A DNA stretch of 64,000 nucleotides from UBA3824 sp017541145. GTDB taxonomy: Bacteria > Bacteroidota > Bacteroidia > Bacteroidales > UBA3824. The translations under genes and the position numbers were made by a program. Where the stretch lies: positions 62,001 through 126,000 of the forward strand of contig CAMVLO010000001.1 in NCBI GenBank assembly GCA_947168365.1. Direction: 5' to 3'. Positions 24,884 through 34,182 of the stretch are shown in pieces. Position 1 is the stretch's first letter; every line of letters begins with the position of its first letter. A model generated the notes under the pieces. It made no database searches, was not told the DNA's origin, and worked only from the letters and a program-made list of their open reading frames with translations.

Positions 24884-25513
24884 ATGAAAAAAATAACTTA
24901 TATTTTATCGATGGCATTGATGCTGAGCAGTGCATTTTTCCAAGTAGCCTGCGACGGATTGCTCCATGATGACGAAGATTCAACTACGGTAGATCCAAAT
25001 GGCGGTGGTGAAGTGGTTTATGATGGTGCAGTACAGAGTTTTTCTGTTCAATTATCTTATAATTCAGATAAATTGTCAAATCCGGCATCTTTAAATGCAA
25101 ATACGTTAACTGCTGTAGCATTGAATAATTCAAGTGAAGCTGATTTGACATTGGTTAGACAATCTACTTTGGGATATGTTATTGCATCACCTAATGCACC
25201 GTATGTTAAAGATTTGTTGAGGTATAATCATTCAAGTTTCAATAATTCCGGTTATCGTACTACAAAAGTTATGAAATTAAATGGTGATGTATCAAATTAT
25301 TCTGATGTATCTTCATTGAAAAATCTCACAGTTTCTTCCGGTTCTATTGAAAATGTGGCAGGTAAAAATCAAGTAGTAGTAAATTCTGGAGATGTAATTG
25401 CTTTTGAAACTCAAAGTGGAGTGAAAGGAGTTGCAAAAGTTAGCGGATTAAGTAAAATCACCGGAAAAGTTACTTTGACAGGATATGTTTATTACGCATC
25501 ATCTGCAAAATAA
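24884..25513 (+). CDS. lipoprotein of unknown function
   Basis: This 209-residue protein has a lipoprotein signal with the lipobox ending at C23 (FQVAC). An acidic linker (HDDEDSTTVDPNGGG) follows, then a ~160-residue region rich in Ser, Asn and Val that looks all-beta. I do not recognise the family. The codons are more AT-rich than those of coaE. The gene stands alone, 102 bp after coaE, with a palindrome over the presumed promoter and a strong terminator. Confidence 0.7.
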   Translation: MKKITYILSMALMLSSAFFQVACDGLLHDDEDSTTVDPNGGGEVVYDGAVQSFSVQLSYNSDKLSNPASLNANTLTAVALNNSSEADLTLVRQSTLGYVIASPNAPYVKDLLRYNHSSFNNSGYRTTKVMKLNGDVSNYSDVSSLKNLTVSSGSIENVAGKNQVVVNSGDVIAFETQSGVKGVAKVSGLSKITGKVTLTGYVYYASSAK

Positions 25514-25536
25514 TTTCTCCTAAAAAAAATATTTCG

Positions 25537-25587
25537 AGCTGTACTAAAATCGGATTTTTTCCGCTTTTTGTACAGCTTTTTTTGTGT
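25537..25587 (+). terminator. terminator after the lipoprotein gene
   Basis: AGCTGTAC (25537-25544) pairs with GTACAGCT (25570-25577), extended inwards by further pairs, followed by a run of T. Confidence 0.75.
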
Positions 25588-25668
25588 CTTTATCTTTTTA
25601 TTCAACATCTTTTAACAACCAATTAAGACAAGCATTTTAATTTTGCAGCCGAAAAAATTAAAACCGTT

Positions 25669-26571
25669 ATGTGGATTCCGTTCGTAATAATGTCCGCCAT
25701 ATTTCTTGGCGTTTATGATATTTGCAAAAAGACTTCTTTGAAAGAAAATGCCGTTTTGGTTGTAATGCTCATTAGCTCAGCAGTTTCGCTGTTGTTGATG
25801 ACACCGATGATTGTTGATTCGGCATTTGGAACCGGATTTTTGAACGGTACTATTTTCGAGACTCCTCAAACCACAATGCGTAATCAGTTGTGGATTATTC
25901 TCAAAGCTTTTATTGTACAAAGTTCATGGCTTTGTAACTTCTACGCTATGAAACACTTACCGATTTCAATCGTTGGTCCGGTACGAAGCAGTGCTCCGGC
26001 TTGGACATTGTTTGGCGCGGTTGTGATTTTGGGTGAGCGTCTTAATATTTATCAATGGATTGGTGCGATTATCATTCTGATTTGCCTTTTCCTTTACGCA
26101 AATTACGGTAGAAAAGAGGGCATCCGCATCAAACATAACAAATTTGTATATTTTTTAGTGCTTGGTACTTTAATCGGTTCGATGTCAGCACTTTATGATA
26201 AAGTTATACTCCGTAGTCTTGAAATCAACCGTAACGAAGTTCAATCATGGTTTTCGTTTTACCAATTTATTATTGCATTGATTCTCATGCTGGTAGTTTG
26301 GTATCCGAATCGCGAAAAAACTGACAAATTCAAATTCCGTTTTACAATTCCGCTCATCGGTTTGTTTCTAACTATAGCTGACTTTTTGTATTTTTACGGA
26401 TTGAGTCAAGACGGAGTTTTAATCGGAATTGTATCGTTGATACGCCGCAGCAACGTGATAATATCTTTCACTGCCGGGGCGTTGTTGTTTCATGAAAAAA
26501 ATATCAAGCAAAAGGCTGTAATTCTGTTTGTTATATTGATTGGAATTGCTATGCTTTGTTTGCTGAAATAG
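25669..26571 (+). CDS. EamA/DMT family transporter
   Basis: The 300-residue protein has about ten membrane helices in two EamA halves. The first half ends with VGPVRSSAPAWTLFGAVVIL and the second with the similar IGIVSLIRRSNVIISFTAGAL, the usual duplicated pattern. DMT transporters export or import small metabolites. A TAATTTTG box lies 26 bp upstream of the start. The gene is convergent with the SpoIIE phosphatase gene, with only 2 bp between stops and no hairpin. Confidence 0.82.
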   Translation: MWIPFVIMSAIFLGVYDICKKTSLKENAVLVVMLISSAVSLLLMTPMIVDSAFGTGFLNGTIFETPQTTMRNQLWIILKAFIVQSSWLCNFYAMKHLPISIVGPVRSSAPAWTLFGAVVILGERLNIYQWIGAIIILICLFLYANYGRKEGIRIKHNKFVYFLVLGTLIGSMSALYDKVILRSLEINRNEVQSWFSFYQFIIALILMLVVWYPNREKTDKFKFRFTIPLIGLFLTIADFLYFYGLSQDGVLIGIVSLIRRSNVIISFTAGALLFHEKNIKQKAVILFVILIGIAMLCLLK

Positions 26572-26573
26572 CA

Positions 26574-28787
26574 TCAAATTTTCACGGCAACTACAAGCCA
26601 ATCATCCATTTGAGCCATAGAACCGCGCCAAGTTTCAATCGTGGTTTCTATTTCTGATTTTATTTGTTCCATCGGTTCGGCGACTACGATGTTCATGATT
26701 TCTATAAGTCGTTTTTGCGTGAATTTCATGCTTTTTTGTTTTACCATATTCCAACCGTATTGGTCAGCAATTCCGTCTGAAAATGCACAAAGAATATCAC
26801 CTTTTTGTACTTCAATTACATTATTTGTAAAAGGAGCGGTTAATTGGTGAATTCCCACCGGCATTTTGTCGCCCGAATATTTCAAATATTCGCCGTTACG
26901 GAAAATTATTAACGGACGATATGCACCTGCAAAGTTTATTTTATTTTGTTCTGTATCGTAAATTATCAGAGCGAGGTCGATACCGTCGTGATTGGAATCG
27001 TCTTCAATCGTTTGATGCAATGCCGTCACGATTTTATTGCGCATTACATCCAACATCTTTCCGGCTGACGGATCTTCCAAAACATTTTGAGAAATATCGT
27101 TTAAGATGCTGACTCCCAGCATACTCATAAAAGCTCCCGGTACGCCGTGACCTGTAGAATCGGCTGCTACAATCATTTTGTATTTTCCTACTTTGTAAGC
27201 CCAATAAAAATCGCCTGCCACAATATTTAGCGGTTTGTAAATGATAAAATATTCACTGAACATCTCTCTAAGCATCTGATCTGTAGGCAATACGGCACGT
27301 TGAATGAAACTTGCATAATTTATGGAATCCGTAATTTGGATATTTTTTTTGAGAATGATTTGATTTTGTTTCCAAAGTTTTTCCCTTTGAGATTCAATTT
27401 CTTTTGACTTGGTAGCAAGGTCGCTGTTGCGCAAATCGAGTTCTACATTCATTTTTTTCGATTTATTTAGCAAATACCAGATGTAAAAACCGAGTCCCGA
27501 AACAATAATCAAAACCGAAATAATGATTGTTAAAATGATTTTTTGAGTGTGTTCCCGTTGCTCTTGAATAAATTTTCGATGTCGGAGTTCCTTCTCAAAA
27601 TCTTGCTGAGCCATACTTTTGGTAGCTTTTATGGCGTAATTCATTTTGTTGTTGTTGAGTGACAACTCGTAAAGCATTGATTTGTAGTAATATGCTTTGG
27701 GATAATCTTTCAGTTTTAAGTACAATAATTGGTAAACTTTGTAAAGTTCGGAAGTATAATCTTTGTATTTGGCTTTGTCTGACATAAAAATTGTTTCAAT
27801 AGAATCGGCGTAAATTTTTGCTTTGTTGTATTGCCCTTTGTAAATCAGCAGTTTAGCGTTTGATAAATCAATATTAAAACGGTAAGAATCGTAGTTGGCG
27901 CGTTTGGCAAAAAGGTATGCTTCGTTGATAAATTGTTGGCACGAATCCAATATTTCTTTTGGTTTTTCAACTTTGTAATTATCAATTTCATAGAGCAAAA
28001 CTTCGTTGAGACTGTAATCAATTTGCATTTGAGAATAGCTGTATTCCGCTTCGATTGCCACTTCTCTTGCTTTTAATAGATATTGCTTGGCTATCAGGAT
28101 GTTATGACGCTTTTTGTTAAGAAATTGACTGGTTTCAAACTCTTTTATAAAAGTGTTACCGATATTCATATAATCCTCGCTCAAGGCATTTTTGTTTTTG
28201 TTTTTTTTGTCGATTTCAATTGCTTTTTCAAAAACTTTTATCGCCTCGTAAAACATCATATTTTCGGTATTGTTGAGACCGATATGTCTGAGCGTGTTGC
28301 CTTGCCAATTGTAATCATTAATTTCAGTAAAAAGGTTCAAAGCCTTGTGATAATACTCGTCTGACTTCATCGCGTCCTGAAGCATGGCGTAATTTGTAGC
28401 GAGATTGAAATAGTTTCGTGCTTGGATATCTTTGATATTCAGTGAGTCACCAATTACAAGAGCTTGGTAAGCGTATTTAATCGCGCCTTCGTAATCGTTT
28501 TGACAGTGTTGTGCCCAGCTCAGACATTCAAGCGCAAATCCTTCGTAATAAGGTTCTTTGATTTCACGGGCAAGATTTACAAGTTGATGAGAATATTTTA
28601 CAGTAGTATCTACATTGTAATGTTCAAGAGTAATTTGTTTCAGTAATTGAACTTTTTGTTTTTTGTCGTCACAGTTATTCATAGCGCAAATCAAGCTGTC
28701 CAAATAATTGTCCAACTCTTTTGATTGTGAATAAATTTTGTTGACTGTTGCAAAAAATAGCAATATGCTGATAAACAAAAGTTTCAT
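26574..28787 (-). CDS. TPR-transmembrane-SpoIIE (PP2C-type) serine phosphatase
   Basis: This 737-residue protein has a signal peptide (1-20), periplasmic TPR repeats (about 30-390), one membrane helix (about 407-431, IILTIIISVLIIVSGLGFYI), a coiled coil and a cytoplasmic SpoIIE domain (about 490-735). Metal-binding blocks are present: VAGDFYWAYKVG, AADSTGHGVPGAFMS, HDGIDLALIIYD and AFSDGIADQYG. It probably dephosphorylates a SiaC- or STAS-type protein in response to a periplasmic signal. No kinase or SiaC gene adjoins it, so it is an orphan phosphatase. A TAGATTTG box (28821-28814) precedes the start. It resembles the protein at 58350. Confidence 0.85.
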   Translation of the reverse strand: MKLLFISILLFFATVNKIYSQSKELDNYLDSLICAMNNCDDKKQKVQLLKQITLEHYNVDTTVKYSHQLVNLAREIKEPYYEGFALECLSWAQHCQNDYEGAIKYAYQALVIGDSLNIKDIQARNYFNLATNYAMLQDAMKSDEYYHKALNLFTEINDYNWQGNTLRHIGLNNTENMMFYEAIKVFEKAIEIDKKNKNKNALSEDYMNIGNTFIKEFETSQFLNKKRHNILIAKQYLLKAREVAIEAEYSYSQMQIDYSLNEVLLYEIDNYKVEKPKEILDSCQQFINEAYLFAKRANYDSYRFNIDLSNAKLLIYKGQYNKAKIYADSIETIFMSDKAKYKDYTSELYKVYQLLYLKLKDYPKAYYYKSMLYELSLNNNKMNYAIKATKSMAQQDFEKELRHRKFIQEQREHTQKIILTIIISVLIIVSGLGFYIWYLLNKSKKMNVELDLRNSDLATKSKEIESQREKLWKQNQIILKKNIQITDSINYASFIQRAVLPTDQMLREMFSEYFIIYKPLNIVAGDFYWAYKVGKYKMIVAADSTGHGVPGAFMSMLGVSILNDISQNVLEDPSAGKMLDVMRNKIVTALHQTIEDDSNHDGIDLALIIYDTEQNKINFAGAYRPLIIFRNGEYLKYSGDKMPVGIHQLTAPFTNNVIEVQKGDILCAFSDGIADQYGWNMVKQKSMKFTQKRLIEIMNIVVAEPMEQIKSEIETTIETWRGSMAQMDDWLVVAVKI

Positions 28788-28813
28788 TTTTTTATATTAG
28801 TCCACTCGAAATG

Positions 28814-28821
28814 CAAATCTA
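28814..28821 (-). promoter_or_regulatory. -7 box for the SpoIIE phosphatase gene
   Basis: TAGATTTG on the minus strand, 27 bp before the start codon. No clear -33 TTTG. Confidence 0.4.
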
Positions 28822-29032
28822 ATAAATTTATTATTTAAGAGAAATTTTTTTTCTTAAAAAACGTAAAATCTTGTATTTAGTTTTATGCAGATATTAATCA
28901 ACGGTATTTTTTGTAATGAAAAATTGTATATATTGTTTTTTTTAACATTTTATTTTAGTGTTTATCGCTCTGTATATGAGAGAATTAATGATAAAAAAGA
29001 AATAATTTTTGTAGTTAAATAATGCGGATTAG

Positions 29033-29069
29033 GCGGCGGAATTCGATGAAAAAGTTCAAATTCCGCCGC
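29033..29069. repeat. GC-rich hairpin in an AT-rich intergenic region
   Basis: GCGGCGGAATT (29033-29043) faces AATTCCGCCGC (29059-29069) around a 15-nt loop. There is no T run, so it is not a classical terminator. It may mark the 3' end of a transcript or be a mobile hairpin. The rest of 28822-29137 holds no gene I can support. Confidence 0.5.
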
Positions 29070-29137
29070 GTAATATTGCATTTATGAGAAAAATACTTAA
29101 TTATCTTACGGTAAAATAATATTTTCAACTTTTGTGG

Positions 29138-29167
29138 TTGTATGTTGAAAAAAAATTTTTATCTTTA
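29138..29167 (+). promoter_or_regulatory. promoter of the oad operon
   Basis: TTG (29138-29140), 19 bp and TATCTTTA (29160-29167) approximate the Bacteroidota promoter, with the ATG 32 bp further on. Confidence 0.5.
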
Positions 29168-29199
29168 CCGCTTGAAAGAATTTTATAAACATCATAATA

Positions 29200-29466
29200 A
29201 TGGATAGTAATTTTTTGGAAGCCTTAAAACTCTTAGGAGTTGGCTTGAGCACCGTTTTTGTGGTGCTGCTTTTGATTATCGGCTTTGGAAATCTACTTAT
29301 TAAGGCAGTAAACAAATTTGTGCCTGAAGAAGAAGTTCCTGCGAAAAAGCCGGTTGCACAGAATTCTTCTGCTGCAATTGACCCCGCTGTTCAACAGGCT
29401 ATTGAGGTTGCTGTTCAGCAGCTTACAGCCGGAAAAGGCCGTGTTGAGAAAATTCAAAGATTGTAA
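29200..29466 (+). CDS. oadG: OadG family subunit (gamma) of the Na+-pumping decarboxylase
   Basis: This 88-residue protein has one membrane helix (about 12-34, VGLSTVFVVLLLIIGFGNLL) with the OadG pattern G-L-x-T-V-F, then a Pro/Ala linker and a helical tail. Gamma subunits anchor and assemble the alpha and beta subunits and often bind Zn at the C-terminus. No His cluster is visible here. It is the first gene of oadG-oadA-oadB, 40 bp before oadA. Confidence 0.8.
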   Translation: MDSNFLEALKLLGVGLSTVFVVLLLIIGFGNLLIKAVNKFVPEEEVPAKKPVAQNSSAAIDPAVQQAIEVAVQQLTAGKGRVEKIQRL

Positions 29467-29506
29467 AACATTAAAAAAAACACAGAAAAGATTTTAGAAA
29501 AGTAAA

Positions 29507-31624
29507 ATGGGAAGACAAGTAAAATTTAATCTCGTTTTCAGAGACCTTTGGCAGTCGTCCGGTAAATATCAACCGCGCGTTGACCAACTTTTGAAAGTAG
29601 CTCCAGCCATTGTAAAGATGGGCTGTTTTGACCGCGTGGAAACCAATGGCGGTGGTTTTGAGCAAGTTAACCTTCTTTATGGTGAAAACCCTAATAAATC
29701 TGTTAGAGAATGGACAAAGCCTTTTCATGAGGCAGGTATTCAGACTGAGATGTTGGACCGTGCGCTCAACGGTATCAGAATGAACCCGTGTCCGGTAGAT
29801 GTTAGAAAACTTTTCTACAAAGTAAAATATACTCAAGGTACTGACATCGCAAGAACATTCTGTGGTCTCAACGATCCGAGAAATATCATCCCTTCTATCG
29901 GTTATGCTCACGAGGCTACCCGTCCCGATGGTACTCACATGATTTCTCAGTGTTGTCTTTGTATTACAGAATCTCCAATTCACACTGTTGAATATTATGT
30001 GGAACTCGCTAAAACTCTTATCAATGCAGGTGCCGATGAAATCTGTATCAAAGATATGGCCGGTATTGGTCGTCCGGTAAAATTAGGTAAAATCGTAAAA
30101 GGTATCAAAGATTACAAAAAAGATATAATTGTAGAATATCACTCTCACGCAGGTCCGGGTTTCTCAATGGCTTCTATTCTTGAAGTTTGTAAAGCCGGTT
30201 GCGATTATGTTGACGTTGGTATGGAACCTTTGTCTTGGGGTACAGGTCATGCTGATATTTTGGCAGTTCAGCCGATGTTGAAAGATGCCGGTTTTGATGT
30301 TAAAGAAATCAACATGTCAGCATATATGGAAGTTCGTTCTTTGATTCAGGAGATGATGGACGATTTCTTAGGTTACTATATTCCACAGCGCAACAGATAT
30401 ATGAATTCATTGTTGATTGCTCCGGGCTTGCCTGGCGGTATGATGGGTTCGTTGATGACTGACTTGGAATCTAACCTTGAGTCTGTTAACAAATACAAAG
30501 AGAAACACGGTCTTCCAAAACTCACTCAAGACGAGTTGATGATAAAATTGTTTGACGAAGTAACTTACGTATGGCCAAAAATGGGTAACCCTCCATTGGT
30601 AACACCTTTCAGTCAGTACGTTAAGAACATGGCTTTGACAAACGTTATGCAGATGGAAAAAGGCAAAGAGCGTTGGTCTTTGATTGCTGATGATATTTGG
30701 AACATGCTTTTGGGCAAATCTGGTAAATTGCCGGGCACAGTTGCTCCCGAATTGGTAGAACTTGCAAAACAACAAGGTCGTGAATTCTTTACCGGAAATC
30801 CTCAAGACGAATATCCTGACGCATTGGATTCTTTCCGCAAAGAGATGCAAGACAACGGTTGGGATTTCGGTCAAGACGACGAAGAATTGTTTGAACTTGC
30901 AATGCACCCGCAACAATACAGACTTTACAAATCAGGTCAGGCAAAGAAAGATTTCGAGGCTGACTTGGCAAAACGTAAAGCAGAAAAAGCTTCAAAAGGC
31001 GGTGTTGCAATTCAGTTCCCGCAGACAGTTACAGTTGATGTCAACGGTGTAAAATATGCTGTTACAATTGGAGCTAACGATGGTACAGCACCAGCAAAAT
31101 CTGCATCAGCTCCGGTAACAAAAGGCGTTGGCAAAGAGCTTTCTGCACCATTGGAAGGTAAATTCTACTTGGTGAAAAACTCAGGTGATCCGGCTGTAAA
31201 AGTTGGTGACAAAGTTAAAAAAGGTCAGACTGTATGTTATATCGAAGCAATGAAAACATTCAATGCAATTTCTGCTGAATGTGACGGTGTAATTACTGAA
31301 ATTTGCTTCAAATCAGGCGATTCTGTATCAGAAGACGATGTAATTATGCGTATAGCTGCCGGAGGAGAAACAGCTCCGGCTGCTTCAGGTGACGGCGCAG
31401 AACTTACTTCTCCGCTCGAAGGCAAATTCTACTTGGTGAAAAACTCAGGAGATCCTGCCGTAAAAGTTGGTGATACAGTAAAAAAAGGTCAGACAGTATG
31501 TTACATCGAAGCGATGAAAACATTTAATGCAATTGCTGCAGAATCTGACGGAGTTATTTCAGAAATCTGTTTCAAATCAGGAGATTCGGTTTCTGAAGAC
31601 GATGTATTAATGAAAATTAAATAG
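29507..31624 (+). CDS. oadA: oxaloacetate decarboxylase alpha-type subunit with two biotin-carrier domains
   Basis: The 705-residue protein has a carboxyltransferase TIM barrel (about 1-300; KFNLVFRDLWQSS, EICIKDMAGIGRP with the metal-site Lys, and EYHSHAGPG). A conserved carboxylase domain runs to about 480. Two nearly identical biotinyl domains follow, each with CYIEAMKTFNAI; the modified lysines are K583 and K671. One such domain is the norm. It transfers CO2 from a 2-oxo-acid to biotin, and oadB then decarboxylates it and pumps Na+. Oxaloacetate is the likely substrate, but close relatives act on methylmalonyl-CoA. An Ala/Ser-rich hinge separates the copies. Confidence 0.85.
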   Translation: MGRQVKFNLVFRDLWQSSGKYQPRVDQLLKVAPAIVKMGCFDRVETNGGGFEQVNLLYGENPNKSVREWTKPFHEAGIQTEMLDRALNGIRMNPCPVDVRKLFYKVKYTQGTDIARTFCGLNDPRNIIPSIGYAHEATRPDGTHMISQCCLCITESPIHTVEYYVELAKTLINAGADEICIKDMAGIGRPVKLGKIVKGIKDYKKDIIVEYHSHAGPGFSMASILEVCKAGCDYVDVGMEPLSWGTGHADILAVQPMLKDAGFDVKEINMSAYMEVRSLIQEMMDDFLGYYIPQRNRYMNSLLIAPGLPGGMMGSLMTDLESNLESVNKYKEKHGLPKLTQDELMIKLFDEVTYVWPKMGNPPLVTPFSQYVKNMALTNVMQMEKGKERWSLIADDIWNMLLGKSGKLPGTVAPELVELAKQQGREFFTGNPQDEYPDALDSFRKEMQDNGWDFGQDDEELFELAMHPQQYRLYKSGQAKKDFEADLAKRKAEKASKGGVAIQFPQTVTVDVNGVKYAVTIGANDGTAPAKSASAPVTKGVGKELSAPLEGKFYLVKNSGDPAVKVGDKVKKGQTVCYIEAMKTFNAISAECDGVITEICFKSGDSVSEDDVIMRIAAGGETAPAASGDGAELTSPLEGKFYLVKNSGDPAVKVGDTVKKGQTVCYIEAMKTFNAIAAESDGVISEICFKSGDSVSEDDVLMKIK
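31138..31620 (+). repeat. tandem duplication of the biotin-carrier domain (88-codon period)
   Basis: The segments around 31138-31368 and 31402-31620 are repeats with a 264-bp offset (Lys codons 31253 and 31517). The protein copies are nearly identical, with differences mainly at synonymous sites and a few residues, so both appear to be under selection. Confidence 0.85.
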
Positions 31625-31632
31625 TAGAAACA

Positions 31633-32871
31633 ATGGGCGACATATTAGAAAGAATATATAATATGACTGCGATTAGCAACTTGGTTGATCAACCGCAGTT
31701 TTTGATAATGTACGCTTTGGCGTTTTTGCTGCTGTATTTAGGTATCAAAAAAGGTTACGAGCCTTTACTTTTGATTCCGATTGCTTTTGGAGTTCTGATT
31801 GCGAACTTTCCGGGCGGCGACATGGGTGTCATTTCTCCCGACGGTCAGGGTATGGTAAATGTTCACGGCACGATGAAAAACATTTACGAAATGTCTTTGC
31901 CTGAAATTGCGCACGACCTTGGCATTATGAACTTTCTCTACTACGCTTTGATTAAATCAGGACTTCTTCCCCCGATTATTTTCATGGGTGTAGGTGCGCT
32001 GACGGATTTTGGTCCTATGCTCAGAAACTTGAAACTCGCGATTTTTGGTGCGGGTGCACAGTTCGGCATTTTTGCGGTATTGCTTGTTGCCTCTGCAACC
32101 GGTTATTTCACATTGAAAGAATCTGCTTCATTGGCGATTATCGGCGGTGCTGACGGTCCGACGGCTATTTTTACGACGATAAAACTTGCTCCTGATATGC
32201 TCGGACCGATTGCTATTGCGGCATATTCGTATATGGCTTTGGTTCCGGTGATTGTGCCTTTGGTTGTAAAACTTACTTGCAGCAAAAAGGAACTTTCAAT
32301 CAACATGAAAGAGCAGGACAAACTTTATCCTTCAAAAACCGAGTTCAAGAACATGCGTGCCTTGAAAATCATTTTCCCGATTGCGACGACAACGGTTGTT
32401 GCGATAATCGTTCCTTCGGCAGTTCCTTTGGTAGGAATGTTGATGTTTGGAAACTTGATAAAAGAGGTCGGCAGTTCTACATCGAGAATTTTTGACGCGG
32501 CTTCAAACGCGATTATGAACTCTGCGACAATATTCTTGGGACTTTGTGTCGGCGCAACAATGACTGTTGACGCTTTCTTGAATTGGCAGACAATCGGTAT
32601 TGTATGCGGCGGATTCTTGGCGTTCGGATTCTCGATTTTCGGCGGCATAATGTTGGCAAAACTTTACAACTTGTTCTCTAAGAAGAAAGTTAATCCGCTT
32701 ATCGGTGCAACCGGTTTGAGTGCCGTTCCGATGGCATCACGTGTTGCAAACGAAATCGCATTGAAATACGATCCTCGCAACCACGTGCTTAACTATTGCA
32801 TGTCGTCAAACGTTTCAGGCGTTATCGGCTCAGCAGTTGCAGCAGGTATTTTGATTGCATTCTTGGGATAA
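31633..32871 (+). CDS. oadB: Na+-transporting decarboxylase beta subunit
   Basis: The 412-residue membrane protein has about ten helices. It carries OadB signatures: NFPGGDMG, the pocket IGGADGPTAIFT with the Asp used in Na+ coupling, NSATIFLGLCVGATM, and ATGLSAVPMASRVANEIAL. It decarboxylates carboxybiotin on the alpha subunit and exports Na+. The last 76 bases plus the stop region are repeated at 35029-35106. The gene itself is intact; its 3' end borders the Septu-like cassette. Confidence 0.93.
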   Translation: MGDILERIYNMTAISNLVDQPQFLIMYALAFLLLYLGIKKGYEPLLLIPIAFGVLIANFPGGDMGVISPDGQGMVNVHGTMKNIYEMSLPEIAHDLGIMNFLYYALIKSGLLPPIIFMGVGALTDFGPMLRNLKLAIFGAGAQFGIFAVLLVASATGYFTLKESASLAIIGGADGPTAIFTTIKLAPDMLGPIAIAAYSYMALVPVIVPLVVKLTCSKKELSINMKEQDKLYPSKTEFKNMRALKIIFPIATTTVVAIIVPSAVPLVGMLMFGNLIKEVGSSTSRIFDAASNAIMNSATIFLGLCVGATMTVDAFLNWQTIGIVCGGFLAFGFSIFGGIMLAKLYNLFSKKKVNPLIGATGLSAVPMASRVANEIALKYDPRNHVLNYCMSSNVSGVIGSAVAAGILIAFLG

Positions 32872-32873
32872 GA
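32796..32873. repeat. 78-bp direct repeat, upstream copy (3' end of oadB)
   Basis: Identical to 35029-35106 at 76 of 78 positions. The two differences (C32799/T35032 and C32826/T35059) are third-codon and synonymous (Cys and Ile). The repeat ends just after the oadB stop codon. The two copies bracket the ATPase/HNH pair. Confidence 0.95.
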
Positions 32874-32891
32874 CTAATACACTAATGTATT

Positions 32892-32928
32892 AAACGACGG
32901 ATTTCTGAAAAATAATCCGTCGTTTTTT
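32892..32928 (+). terminator. terminator after the upstream oadB end
   Basis: AAACGACGGATT (32892-32903) pairs with AATCCGTCGTTT (32914-32925) and is followed by T. Its T run overlaps the -33 box of the next promoter. Confidence 0.8.
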
Positions 32929-32957
32929 GTTATATTTATAATAAAATGTTACCTTTG
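32926..32957 (+). promoter_or_regulatory. promoter of the ATPase/HNH cassette
   Basis: TTTG (32926-32929), 20 bp and TACCTTTG (32950-32957) are an exact match to the Bacteroidota consensus. The ATG follows after 28 bp. It gives the cassette expression independent of oadB. Confidence 0.75.
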
Positions 32958-32985
32958 CAATTGGTAATCACAAATCCACTCAAAA

Positions 32986-34182
32986 ATGAAAGGCATTAAG
33001 ATACGTTCCATATCCTTGAAATCATTCAAAGGCTTCGATGACATAACGATAGACTGTGCCAAGAGCGACACAGAACTCTATCAATGGACTATATTGTTGG
33101 GAAACAACAATACAGGAAAGACGAGAATTTTGCAGGCGATAGCGGGGATGAGACCTGATTTTAATTTTGAAACGGAAAAAATTACCTTAGTCCCTGCATA
33201 TTGGTGGAGTAGAAAAAAAAATGACCGAAATAGCAATGCGGATGTAATTTGCAAATTGACAAATTTTTCAGGTAAATGGAGTATAAAAAAGGTTGTTTAT
33301 GGAACACATGACGATCATCCCGTTGATTTCCATATTTTCGGCTACGGTGTAGGTCGTTATCCTCTATTGAATACCAACCTATCAGGGCAAGAAAGTGGCG
33401 ACTGCGACACATTATTTTCTCATGAAAAAAGACTTATAAATATTGAAGAATGGTTGATAAGGTGTGATTATCAATCCAAAAGCAACAATTCCAAAGCCAA
33501 AAAACAATTAGCAAAACTTCGCGAAGTAATTTGCAGCAACCTTTTTCCAGAAATTGAGGATTTCAAATTTGAAAGTACTGACAAAATGGAAAGTTACGTA
33601 CTGTTCAAGACGAAGGACGGATGGTTCAAATATACGGAGTTGGGCTTTGGCTATCAGTCAATGCTTTCTTGGATTGTAGATTTGAGCAAACGCATGTTTG
33701 ATAATTTTCCGGATTCAGACAATCCTCTTAATGAAAATGCAGTTGTTCTGGTTGATGAAATTGACTTGCATCTTCATCCGAAATGGCAGCGCGAAGTGAT
33801 TTCGTATGTTTCTGAGATTTTCAAAAATGTTCAATTCATCGTAACAACGCACAGCCCGTTGGTTATTCAATCAATGCAAGACGTAAATCTGTATGTTTTA
33901 CGCAGAGAGGAAAACGGGAAAATCGCCGTGGAACATTCATCGCAACACAATTTCAGCGGTTGGACGGTAGAGGAAATATTGCGCGACACGATGAATTTGG
34001 ATAATGACATTCAATCCGATTATTTGCAACAATCATATAAAATGTTTGATGAAGGTCTTGATAATAACGATGTTGAAAAGGCATTGGAAGCATACAACAC
34101 GCTTATAAAAATCCTTCATCCAAGCAATCCCGCGAGACGACTTTTGAAATTTCAATTAGGCCAAATGGACACCAATGATTAA
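32986..34182 (+). CDS. PtuA-like AAA ATPase (Septu-type defence)
   Basis: This 398-residue ABC/SMC-like ATPase has Walker A LLGNNNTGKTRIL (about 45-57), a central insertion and a short signature-like region (ELGFGYQSMLSWIVDL). Walker B is VVLVDEIDLHLHPKWQREV and the switch is FIVTTHSPLVIQS, typical of the AAA_15/OLD-like group. In Septu, PtuA ATPase works with PtuB HNH nuclease to stop phage. The gene overlaps the HNH gene by 8 bp. It is shorter than many PtuA proteins. No reverse transcriptase is nearby, so it is not a retron. The ATPase/HNH pairing supports the call; the defence role is by analogy. Confidence 0.7.
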   Translation: MKGIKIRSISLKSFKGFDDITIDCAKSDTELYQWTILLGNNNTGKTRILQAIAGMRPDFNFETEKITLVPAYWWSRKKNDRNSNADVICKLTNFSGKWSIKKVVYGTHDDHPVDFHIFGYGVGRYPLLNTNLSGQESGDCDTLFSHEKRLINIEEWLIRCDYQSKSNNSKAKKQLAKLREVICSNLFPEIEDFKFESTDKMESYVLFKTKDGWFKYTELGFGYQSMLSWIVDLSKRMFDNFPDSDNPLNENAVVLVDEIDLHLHPKWQREVISYVSEIFKNVQFIVTTHSPLVIQSMQDVNLYVLRREENGKIAVEHSSQHNFSGWTVEEILRDTMNLDNDIQSDYLQQSYKMFDEGLDNNDVEKALEAYNTLIKILHPSNPARRLLKFQLGQMDTND

